From the NCBI RefSeq assembly GCF_023898315.1, contig NC_064615.1:10648501-10712500 (forward strand): a stretch of 64,000 nt of DNA. Direction: 5' to 3'. This stretch comes from Schistocerca nitens. Taxonomy: Eukaryota > Arthropoda > Insecta > Orthoptera > Acrididae. Positions 54,827 to 63,170 of this stretch are shown here, piece after piece; positions within the stretch are counted from its first letter, which is position 1; every line of letters starts with the position of its first letter. Under the pieces are notes generated by a model. It saw nothing but the letters and a program-made list of their open reading frames with translations. It was not told where the DNA came from and searched no databases. The position numbers and the translations under genes are program-made.

Positions 54827-55925
54827 ATTCATCTACATATATACTCCGCTAGCCAGCAAGCGGTGTGTGGCGGAGGGCACAATTCGCGCCAAAGTCATAT
54901 TTCCCCCCCCCCCCCCCTCTGTTCCACTCGAGGATCGCGCGAGGGAAAAACGACTGTCTGAAAGCCTCAGGACGAGCTCTTATTTCCCTTATCTTTGAAT
55001 GATTACCATTACGCGATTTGAAAGTAGGTGATAATAATATATGCTCTACATCCTCGATGAAGATTGGATTTCGGAATTTAGTGAGCAGCCCCTTCTGTTT
55101 AGCGCGTCGCCTATCTGCAAGTGTGTCCCACTTCAAACTTTCTACGAGATTTGTAACGCTCTCGCGATGGCTAAATGTACCAGTCACGAACCTTGCCACT
55201 TTTCTTTGGACCTTCTCAATCTCTTGAATCATACCCAACTGGTAAGGGTCCCATGCAGACGAACAATACTCCAAGACTGGACGAACTAACGTATTGTAAG
55301 CTATTTCCTTTGTTGAAGGACGGCATCGCTTCAGGATTCTACTAATAAACCGCAATCTGGAGTTCGCCTTACCCGTTACTTGAGTAATCTGCTCATTCCA
55401 TTTGAGATCATTTCGAATAGTCACACCCAGATACTTGACTGATGATACCGCTTCCAAAGACTGATCATTTATTTTGTACTCTTACATTAATGGGTATTTT
55501 CGCCTTGTTATACGCAGTAGGTTACACTTACTAATACTGAGAGATAACTGCCAGTCATTACACCATGCGTTTATTTTCTGCAAATGCTCACTGATTTGTT
55601 CACAACTTTCGTGTGATACTACTTTCCTGTAGACTACAGCATCATCGGCAAACAGTCTAAGGCCGCTGTCAATACCATCAACCGGATCGTTTATGTAAAT
55701 CGTAAAAAGCAGAAGACCTATTACGCTGCCCTGGGGCACACCTGAAGTTACTCTCATTTCTGTTGAAGTTACCCCGTTCAGGACGATATACTGCTTCTTG
55801 TCTGTTAGAAAACTTTCTATCCAGCCGCATATGTCATCGGATAGACCGGAAGCGCGCACTTTTTGTAGCAAGCGACAGTGCGGAACTGAGTCGAACGCCT
55901 TTCGGATATTGAGACGTCTTCTTTC
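54827..55925 (-). mobile_element. CR1-type LINE, copy f (5' truncated)
   Basis: Minus strand, two open blocks. 55871-55482 has [21 protein letters not shown] and LRLFADDAVVYRK (FADD near 55636-55647). 55457-54849 has SVKYLGVTIRNDLKWNEQIT ... PVLEYCSSAWDPYQLGMIQE ... FFPRAILEWNRG. A third subfamily, related to copies a-e. The 3' end near 54827 keeps a trace of the hexamer tail. About 15 C residues at 54903-54917 interrupt the last codons. Confidence 0.85.
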
Positions 55926-56230
55926 CGCAGGGGGGGATTGAAGAACATGATGCAGAAATTTGAATTGACTGGCGATTTGGGAACTGCTCCTAGGAGAGGG
56001 CCACGGTCAATTGTTCCACAAACTGTTGAAGTTACTGTTGCCATGGCTGAGAATGCTGGACGCTATGCGCGATCTTCAAGCAGTGTACGACCTGTGTCGT
56101 GGCATCTGAAGATTCCAGGTCCACCGTCCGAAAAATGCTGCTAACAGTTATGAAATGGTGTCTATGGTGCGGTTCCAGACGCTGAGAAATGCTTGTAACG
56201 TGGAACGTAAACGTGACACTCAAGTAACAA
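55926..56230 (+). pseudogene. IS630-type transposase scrap, N-terminal helix-turn-helix
   Basis: Reads MMQKFELTGDLGTAPRRGPR then VPQTVEVTVAMAENAGR and a VSWHLKIPGPPSEKC-like helix, matching the start of Tc3/IS630 proteins (usually a KFEETGSLG motif and a second helix-turn-helix). It stops after about 70 codons; no catalytic part or TIR lies nearby. Confidence 0.55.
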
Positions 56231-56365
56231 ATGCCACCCTCTCAGTTGGAAATTGAAATGTGTTTCTTTCAATGATTTACCGTCAATTCTCTTTCGCATT
56301 TTCGTACAAATGTTACCACGAATTTTAATTGTCCTACGAACACTCTTCTTTCATGGCGGCCCTCA

Positions 56366-56567
56366 AAAAATGGTTCAAATGGCTCTGAGCACTGTGGGAC
56401 TTAACTTCTGAGGTCATCAGTCCCCTAGAACTTAGAACTACTCAAACCTAACTAACCTAAGGACATCACACACATCCATGCCCGAGGCAGGATTGGAACC
56501 TGCGATCGTAGCGGGCGCGCGGTTCCAGTCTGTAGCGCCTAGAACCGCTCGGCCACTACGGCCGGCT
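56366..56567 (-). mobile_element. tRNA-derived SINE, family S1
   Basis: Duplication TGGCGGCCCTCA (56354-56365) and TGGCGGTCCTCA (56568-56579), one difference. The B box reads GGTTCCAATCC, a one-base change from GGTTCGAATCC. The body is complete. Confidence 0.95.
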
Positions 56568-56779
56568 TGGCGGTCCTCAGAGGCATATTGCAAACGCTTT
56601 GGGAATTACAAAGAGAGTTGACATCATTGGTCTAACCCTGTGACTACCGCTACCTATGACGTTCCAGCTTGGTTAGCAATAAACATCTGGAGGTGACTTG
56701 AGTTACTCTATATCTTACACATAGCGACTCCTGTTCATCGGGGACAATTGATGCCATCAATGAGCATACGATCAGTACT

Positions 56780-57062
56780 GTTCTTGAGGCTATTTTTGTT
56801 CTGTCATTGCAACCAGAAAAATGCTTGATCTTTTTTCACCAGACGCGTTTCGCTTTATTGAGATAAAGCATCATCGGTGGCCTGTAATTAAATTATTTAC
56901 ATTTTGATTTGCTTTTTCGATCTAAAAGCAAATCAAAATGCAAATAATTTAATTACAGGCCTCTGATAATGCTTTACCTCAATAAAGCGAAACGCGTCTG
57001 GTGAAAAAAGATCACGCATTTTTGTAGTTGCAATGACAGAACAAAAGTACACTCAAGAATTG
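56780..57062. repeat. Large palindrome (foldback / hairpin repeat)
   Basis: Arms of about 135 bp (56780-56914 and 56925-57062) are inverted copies around a spacer of about 10 bp (TTTTTCGATC). Matching landmarks include CCAGACGCGTTTCGCTTTAT on the left and its complement on the right, and the TTAAATTATTT core. Similarity is roughly 85-90% by eye. Outside it, GATCAGTAC occurs at 56771-56779 and 57099-57107, a possible 9-bp target duplication that would put the element at 56780-57098. There is no ORF. It could be a foldback or MULE-type non-autonomous element. Confidence 0.85.
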
Positions 57063-57107
57063 TAAAGCAACTACGAACACTATGGCCACACAAATGAAGA
57101 TCAGTAC

Positions 57108-58024
57108 GGTATACGTAATATTAAGTAACAGCCAAACAAGCTAGAGTTGCTTTGTAATGTATTTTCTGTTACACCACTTTGAGCCCGACCCACGAAGATT
57201 TATGTTCGTGCACACACAGACACGAATTTTTTTTCACGCAAGCTGGCTGGAATAGGATCCTCTGAAAACAGATGTTTAGCCAGTCGTTCTACCTCTCCCT
57301 ACGTTTTTCTGTAAACGCATCTAGATACCTACTATGCTTCTTTAGCGTCAGAACTGATCACATAATACACATCTCCTATATAAACATCATTAGAGCAGAT
57401 TGAGTAATAATCTCTTGGAGCTAAAACTCTCTACAGTACAAATTTAACACTACTAGATGTTTCCCATATTCTGCATCTCAACTATAGATTTCTACGAAAG
57501 TAAAAAGATTACTCAGGTAAAGGGAGTATAAGAAAGTGCAAATGCTTATGATATTATGTAAGAGAAGGATTTTATACAGGTTGATCTTTATTAACGTTTA
57601 AAAAGTAATTTAATATACACGCGGTCGCAAATGTTGGGGAAATACCGCAAAAATAGGTGAAAAATTTTGAACATGTGACGTCACCAGACGGGATACCTCG
57701 CCGCACGTGCAGCGGTTGTGCCTATCGATCTGTCGCACCACATCATCCCTACCCAAGTCAGGTATTCACTTCGGTGTGGCTAGGCTACGGGCCTACGTGC
57801 ACGACGTATCATCATGGATCTCAGACTTAAGAGTCTTGCGACACTGAGGTAAAATTTATTATTTTATTTACCGGTCTCGCGGTCTCCACTGGGTTACTGC
57901 AAAGCGAGGTACAACAAAAATCTACCCTTCTGCAGCACAAGTAAATTGAACTTCCAATTGGGTCGTTAACAGTAAATGATCTATATTTTGTATAAAATGC
58001 ATATTTGACCATCGGCCGCCTTCA
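57108..58024. other. No recognisable gene
   Basis: TACAGGTTGATCTTTATTAA near 57577-57596 resembles an IS630 tip, but no partner end was found. Confidence 0.4.
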
Positions 58025-58233
58025 TTTTAAACCCAAATACCAATCGGTTTCATCGGTGGACGAGTGTTGTTAGTATGTTTGCTTCTGGAAGTCATGTGTC
58101 GTATACTGATGTTCATAACATACTCTACACATTATTTAAGTAATGACAAATGTAATGTTATGACTTAAACCATTTTAACCCTTATCCGTGAAGATGGTCC
58201 ATGACTGAAACCGGTCGATCTTTGGGTTTAAAA
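58025..58233. repeat. MITE-like short inverted-repeat unit
   Basis: The left arm TTTTAAACCCAAATACCA (58025 on) and right arm ending GATCTTTGGGTTTAAAA (58233) are inverted over about 30 bp, continuing into CGGTTTCAT and its mirror. The unit is 209 bp with no ORF. A Tc1 element begins at the very next TA. Confidence 0.55.
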
Positions 58234-58370
58234 TACACTACTGGCCATTAAAATTGCTATACCAAGAAGAAATGCAGATGATAAACGGGTATTCATTGGA
58301 CAAATGTATTATACTAAAACTGACATGTCATTACATTTTCACGCAATTTGGGTGCATAGATCCTGAGAAA

Positions 58371-59414
58371 TCAGTACCCAGAACAACCACCTCTAGCCCT
58401 AATAACGGACTTGATACGCCTGGGCATTGAGTCACACAGAAATTGCATGGCGTGTACAGGTACAGCTGTCCATGCACCTTCAACACGATACCACAGTTCA
58501 TCAAGAGTAGTGACTGGCGTATCGTGACGAGCCAGTTGCTCGGTCACCATTGACCAGACATTTTCAATTGGTGAGAGATCTGGAGAATGCACTGGCCAGG
58601 GCAGCAGTCGAACATTTTCTGTATCCAGAAAGGTCCGTACAGGACCTGCAACATGCGGTCGTGCATTGTCCTGCTGAAATGTAGGGTTTCGCAGGGATCG
58701 AATGAAGGGTAGAGCCACGGGTCGTAACACATCTGAAATGTAACGTCCACTGTTCGAAGTGCCGTCAATGCGAACAAGAGGTGACCGAGATGTGTAACTA
58801 ATGGCACCCCATACCATCACGCCGGGTGATAAGCCAGTATGGCGATGGCGAATACACGCTTCCAATGTGCGTTCACCGCGATGTTGCCAAACACGGATGC
58901 GACCATCATGATGCTGTAAACAGAACCGGGATTCATCCGAAAAAATGACGTTTTGCCATTCGTGCACCCAGGTTCGTCGTTGAGTACACCATCGCAGGCG
59001 CTCATGTCTGTGATGCAGCGTCAAGCGTAACCGCAGCCATGGTCTCCTAGCTGATAGTCCCTGCTGCTGCAAACGTCGTCGAACTGTTCGTGCAGATGGT
59101 TGTTGTTTTGCAAACGTCCCCATCTGTTGACTCAGGGATAGAGACGTGGCTGCACGATCCGTTACAGCCATGCGGATAAGATGCCTGACTTCTCGACTGC
59201 TAGTCATACGAGGCCGTTGGTATCCAGCACGGCGTTCCGTATTACCCTCCTGCACCCACCGATTCCATATTCTGCTAACAGTCATTGGATCTCGATCAAC
59301 GCGAGCAGCAATGTCGCGATACGATAAACCGCAGTCGGGATAGGCTACAATCCGACCTTTATCAAATTCGGAAACGTGATGGTACGCGTTTCTCCTCCTT
59401 ACACGAGGCATCAC
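58371..59414 (-). CDS. Tc1-like DD34E transposase, intact ORF (347 aa)
   Basis: Starts at ATG 59414 (MMPRVRRRNAYHHVSEF); the second Met is an equal candidate. Two helix-turn-helix units cover about residues 12-115 (SYRDIAARVDRDPMTVSRI, then SARTVRRRLQQQGL). The triad is D160 (IFSDESRFC), D249 (FQQDNARPH) and E284 (SPIENVW), with the canonical spacing of 34. The C-terminus SVIRARGGCSGY matches the family. No stop or frameshift is seen and all key residues are present, so the protein could be active. The SINE at 59442-59686 lies only 28 bp upstream of the start and separates the gene from its 5' TIR, which may silence or alter its transcription. It is a different family from the 1,422-bp copies. 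Confidence 0.92.
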   Translation of the reverse strand: MMPRVRRRNAYHHVSEFDKGRIVAYPDCGLSYRDIAARVDRDPMTVSRIWNRWVQEGNTERRAGYQRPRMTSSREVRHLIRMAVTDRAATSLSLSQQMGTFAKQQPSARTVRRRLQQQGLSARRPWLRLRLTLHHRHERLRWCTQRRTWVHEWQNVIFSDESRFCLQHHDGRIRVWQHRGERTLEACIRHRHTGLSPGVMVWGAISYTSRSPLVRIDGTSNSGRYISDVLRPVALPFIRSLRNPTFQQDNARPHVAGPVRTFLDTENVRLLPWPVHSPDLSPIENVWSMVTEQLARHDTPVTTLDELWYRVEGAWTAVPVHAMQFLCDSMPRRIKSVIRARGGCSGY

Positions 59415-59441
59415 AACAGTGTTTCACCAGGCAACGCCTGT

Positions 59442-59686
59442 ACAGTCTGGTTGGTTGGTTGGTTTTGCGGAAGGAGACCAGACAGCGTGGTCATCGGTCT
59501 CATCGGATTAGGGAAGGATTGGGAAGGAAGTCGGCCGCGCCCTTTCAGAGGAACCATCCCGGCATTTGCCTGGAGTGATTTGGGGAAATCACGGAAAACC
59601 TAAATCAGGATGGCCGGACGCGGGATTGAACCGTCGTCCTCCCGAATGCGAGTCCAGTGTCTAACCACTGCGCCACCTCGCTCGGT
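59442..59686 (-). mobile_element. tRNA-derived SINE, family S4
   Basis: Perfect 12-bp duplication GGCAACGCCTGT (59430-59441, 59687-59698). Minus-strand head ACCGAGCGAGGTGGCGCAG with GGTTAGACACTGGACTCG, and B box GGTTCAATCC. The body has CCATCCTGATTTAGG and TTTCCCCAAATCACTCC. The 3' tail is a CCAA repeat (plus-strand GGTTGGTTGG). Confidence 0.95.
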
Positions 59687-59901
59687 GGCAACGCCTGTCA
59701 ACTGCTATTTGTGTATGAGAAATCGGTAGGAAACTTTCCTCATGTCAGCACGTTGTAGGTGTCGCCACCGGCGCCAACCTTTTGTGAATGCTCTGAAAAG
59801 CTAATCATTTGCATATCACAGCATCTTCTTCCTGTCGATTAAATTTCGCATCTGTAGCTCGTCATCTTCGTGGTGTAGCAATTTTAATGGCCAGTAGTGT
59901 A

Positions 59902-60143
59902 AAAGCGACTGACGGTCAAGCTTGCATTTTGTGCATTACTTGACGGCTCTTGATAGTCACCTTCCAAAAATGTTTAGATCTACGTTTTCTTTACTAAATA
60001 AAATCTGTACACTAAAAAGAAATGACAAAAGGAAGGAACTCAAGAACAGCTTTTGCTTGCCTACATCTGGTGACGTCACATGGTCAACATTTGTCATCCA
60101 TGTTTTGGAGCATTTCCCACCATTTGTGGCCCCATGTGCCTTA
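59902..60143. other. No gene
   Basis: Short unassigned spacer. Confidence 0.4.
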
Positions 60144-60145
60144 TA

Positions 60146-61473
60146 CGAAGGTAATCCTAAAAGTAAGGTCTCCTGCTTTTTTTATAAGTAAAGAACTTTG
60201 TTTGCGTGGCAGTTGGTCACACTGTTACGAAGAGTGCTTCGCGCGTTCTGTGTAAACATGAGCACGCAGCGCTGAGGCGCACAGTCTTGGCTTGGGAGCC
60301 GTCGAGAATGGAGCTCCAGTTGGATGTTTACCGCCAAGTGTGAATTGCGCGGCGTTATTCGGTTGTTGAGCGCAAAGGGCACTGCATCGATTGAAATCCA
60401 ACGCCAGTTGACGGAAGTGTATTGTGAGTCGTGCATGGATGTCAAAAATGTTCCTAAGTGGTGTAAAGAGTTTGCAGCTGGTCGGACCGAAATTCGCGAC
60501 GAACAAATGAGCAGGAGACCGTCAATTTCTGAGGAGACGGTGTTCAAGGTTGAACAAAGCATGCGTGAAGATCGGTGGATCACCCTGGATGATCTCTGCA
60601 CGTTGGTTCCTGAGGTTTCCCGAAGCAACGCTCACAGAATTTTAATGGAAACGTTGAACTACCGGAAGGTGTGCGCAAGATGGGTGCCACGCATGCTGAC
60701 TGAGGACCACATGCGGCAACGACTTGATACTTTCCGCGCGTTATTTCACCGCCTTGCAGCCGAACAGGACAACTTTCTGGACTCAATTTTCACGGATGAT
60801 GAAACCTGCGCATACCACTTTTCACCTGAGACCAACCAACAATCACGCCAGTGGCGGCATCCTTCTTCTCCAAAGCCGCGGAAATTCAAACGAACACAGT
60901 CGGCCGTTAAAGTCATGACAACAGTTTTTTGGGATCGGAAAGGTGTATTGTAGGTCGACGTTATGCCCACTGGGACCACAATTAACGTTGACAGGTACTG
61001 TGAGACTGAAAAAACTCAAACGGGCAATTCAGAACCGGAGAAGAGGAATGTTGAGCAAGGGCGTACACATTCTCCGTGACAGCGCTCGCCCACACATCGC
61101 TCGGCAAACCGTTGCTCTCCTGTAACAGTTTCAGTGGAACATAATCACCCACCCACCCTATAGTCCTGACTTGGCGACCAGTCACTGTCACCTGGTCCCT
61201 AGGTTAAAAGAACATTCGGCCGGAAAGCAATTCATCTCCGACGACGAGGTGAAAGAAGAGGTTCATAACTTTCTGAACAGCATGGCGGCGAGCTGGTATG
61301 ACATAGGCAGACAAAAACTACCACAGCGTCTACAAAAATGCATCGACAGAAATGGTGATTATGCCGAAAAATAGCTAAATGTTCAAGCTATAAACTGATG
61401 TAAACAATTGTAGAAATACACAGGTCTATGAACTTATAAAAAGTAGGAGACCTTACTTTTGGGATTACCCTCC
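60146..61473 (+). mobile_element. mariner-like element, decayed, 1.33 kb
   Basis: TIRs of about 36 bp: CGAAGGTAATCCTAAAAG at 60146 and its mirror to 61473, with a few mismatches. TA lies at 60144-60145 and 61474-61475. The family differs from 26954-28262. Confidence 0.9.
60324..61374 (+). pseudogene. mariner-like transposase with two in-frame stops
   Basis: Reads MFTAKCELRGVIRLLSAKG (first helix-turn-helix), SRRPSISEETVFKVEQSM, and SNAHRILMETLNYRKVCARW (second). The first catalytic Asp lies in FTDDETCAYHF (about 60791-60823). VFWDRKGVL is followed by a stop at 60951-60953, then VDVMPTGTTINVDRYC. The second site reads ILRDSARPHIA. A stop follows near 61123, then PPYSPDLATSHCHLV, where the third Asp is replaced by His. 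The C-terminus NGDYAEK ends normally at 61374. The order is complete, but two stops, small shifts and a lost catalytic residue make it dead. Confidence 0.8.
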
Positions 61474-61886
61474 TATTAAATTACTTGTCTCAGCATCATC
61501 TACATTGTTTCACGGGCTTTTAAACGTTGACAAGAACTTCCATGTATATTGACAGGACAGATTCATTATGGAGAGACGACAAACTGTGCAGTAAGCGTTG
61601 CAAACACCCAAAGAACGACCATTTTGTGGAAAGCCTCAGAAGAAGAGGCATTTAGTATAAAAAAGAGAAAGTTTTTCAGGATTCTCTTGTTTTCTAAGAA
61701 AGTGACAAAAGACAATAAAAATTGTTACTGAACTAAATAAACGTGTGTACAGCTGAGCACGACGTTGAATGTACCAATCGCTCACAACTAGAATTGAAAT
61801 AAACGAAGGAGGTCCTCTAAAAGGTCGAACTAACATTAGCAAAGAAAAAAATAAATAAACCTTTGGCTGTCTTAGTCTTACTTAGT
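61474..61886. other. No recognisable feature
   Basis: AT-rich spacer. Confidence 0.4.
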
Positions 61887-63170
61887 TGTTGTTGTTGTTG
61901 TGGTCTTCAGTCCTGAGACTGGTTTGATGCATCTCTCCATGCTACTATATCCTGTGCAAGCTTCTTCATCTCCCAGTACTTAGTGCAACCTACATCCTTC
62001 TGAATCTGCTTAGTGTATTCATCTCTTGGTCTCCCTCTACGATTATTACCCTCCACGCTGCCCTCCAATGCTACATTTGTGATCCCTTGATGCCTCAGAA
62101 CATGTCTTACCAACCGGTCCCTTCTTCTCGTCAAGTTGTGCCACAAACTCCTCTTCTCCCCAATTCTATTCAATACCTCCTCATTAGTTATGTGATCTAC
62201 CCATCGAATCTTCAGCATTCTTCTGTAGCACCACGTTTCGAAAGCTTCTATTCTCGTCTTGTCCAAACTATTTATCGTCCATGTTTCACTTCCATACATG
62301 GCTACACTCCATACAAATACTTTCAAAAACGACTTCCTGACACTTAAATCAATACTCGATGTTAACAAATTTCTCTTCTTCAGAAACGCTTTCCTTGCCA
62401 TTGCCAGTCTACATTTTATATCCTCTCTACTTCGACCATCATCAGCTATTTTGCTCCCCAAATGGGAAAACTCCTTTACTACTTTAAGTGTCTCATTTCC
62501 TAATCTAATTCCCTCAGCATCACCCGAGTTAATTCGACTACATTCCATTATGCTCTTTTTGCTTTTGTTGATGTTCATCTTGTACCCTCCTTTCAAGACA
62601 CTGTCCATTCCGTTCAACTGCTCTTCAAAGTCCTTAGCTGTCTCTGACAGAATTACAATGTCATCGGCGAACCTCAAAGTTTTTATTTCTTCTCCATGGA
62701 TTTTAATACCTACTCCGAACTTTTCTTTCGTTTCCTTTACTGCTTGCTCAATATACAGATTGAATAGCGTCGGGGAGAGGCTACAACCCTGTCTCACTCC
62801 CTTCCCAACCACTGCTTCCCTTTCATGTCCCTCGACTCTTATAACTGCCATCTGCTGTCTGTACAAGTTGTAAATAGCCTTTCGCTCCCTGTATTTTACC
62901 CCTGCCACCTTCAGAATTTGAAAGAGAGTATTCCAGTCAACATTGCCAAAAGCTTTCTCTAAGTCTACAAATGCTAGAAACGTAGGTTTGCCTTTCCTTA
63001 ATCTTTCTTCTAAGATAAGTCGTAGGGTCAGTATTGCTTCACGTGTTCCAACATTTCTATGGAATCCAAACTGATCTTCCCCGAGGTCTGCTTCTACCAG
63101 TTTTTCCATTCCTCTGTAAGGAATTCGCGTTAGTATTTTGCAGCTGTGACTTATTAAACTGATAGTTCGG
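61887..63170 (-). mobile_element. RTE-like LINE, family B, 5' truncated
   Basis: The 3' end is a CAA-type tail (plus-strand GTTGTTGTTG from about 61887). The sequence matches the family B copy at 40017-44715 until about 63170, where homology stops abruptly, a 5' truncation inside the RT. TTAGTTGT occurs at both edges (about 61884 and 63171), but the tail repeat makes this too short to trust as a target duplication. Confidence 0.85.
61907..63109 (-). CDS. LINE reverse transcriptase, C-terminal 400 codons, open
   Basis: An uninterrupted frame from the truncation region to the natural stop at 61907. RT motifs: EDQFGFHRNVGTREAI, FLAFVDLEKAFGNVDW (motif A), RQGCSLSPTLFNLYI, LRFADDIVILSET (catalytic FADD at 62660-62671), MNINKSKKSIM and LGSKIADDGRSRED. 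The C-terminal domain has FETWCYRRMLKIRW and RRGRPRDEYTKQIQKDVG. The fingers and endonuclease lie beyond the truncation, so the fragment is incomplete and could not drive retrotransposition. The absence of stops points to a recent insertion. The ATG at 63109 is internal to the original ORF and not a true start. Confidence 0.85.
   Translation of the reverse strand: MEKLVEADLGEDQFGFHRNVGTREAILTLRLILEERLRKGKPTFLAFVDLEKAFGNVDWNTLFQILKVAGVKYRERKAIYNLYRQQMAVIRVEGHEREAVVGKGVRQGCSLSPTLFNLYIEQAVKETKEKFGVGIKIHGEEIKTLRFADDIVILSETAKDFEEQLNGMDSVLKGGYKMNINKSKKSIMECSRINSGDAEGIRLGNETLKVVKEFSHLGSKIADDGRSREDIKCRLAMARKAFLKKRNLLTSSIDLSVRKSFLKVFVWSVAMYGSETWTINSLDKTRIEAFETWCYRRMLKIRWVDHITNEEVLNRIGEKRSLWHNLTRRRDRLVRHVLRHQGITNVALEGSVEGNNRRGRPRDEYTKQIQKDVGCTKYWEMKKLAQDIVAWRDASNQSQD

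Larger units (their letters stand above)
58236..59899 (-). mobile_element. Tc1-like transposon (family T3) holding a SINE
   Basis: TIRs of about 24 bp: CACTACTGGCCATTAAAATT at 58236 and its mirror ending at 59899. TA lies at 58234-58235 and 59900-59901. Without the SINE and its 12-bp duplication the element is about 1.41 kb, normal for Tc1. Confidence 0.95.

Noticed and set aside
5020-59686. tRNA-like A and B boxes as functional tRNA genes
   Set aside because: Each head continues into a SINE body, and most are bounded by target duplications. None has a clean tRNA 3' end or terminator.
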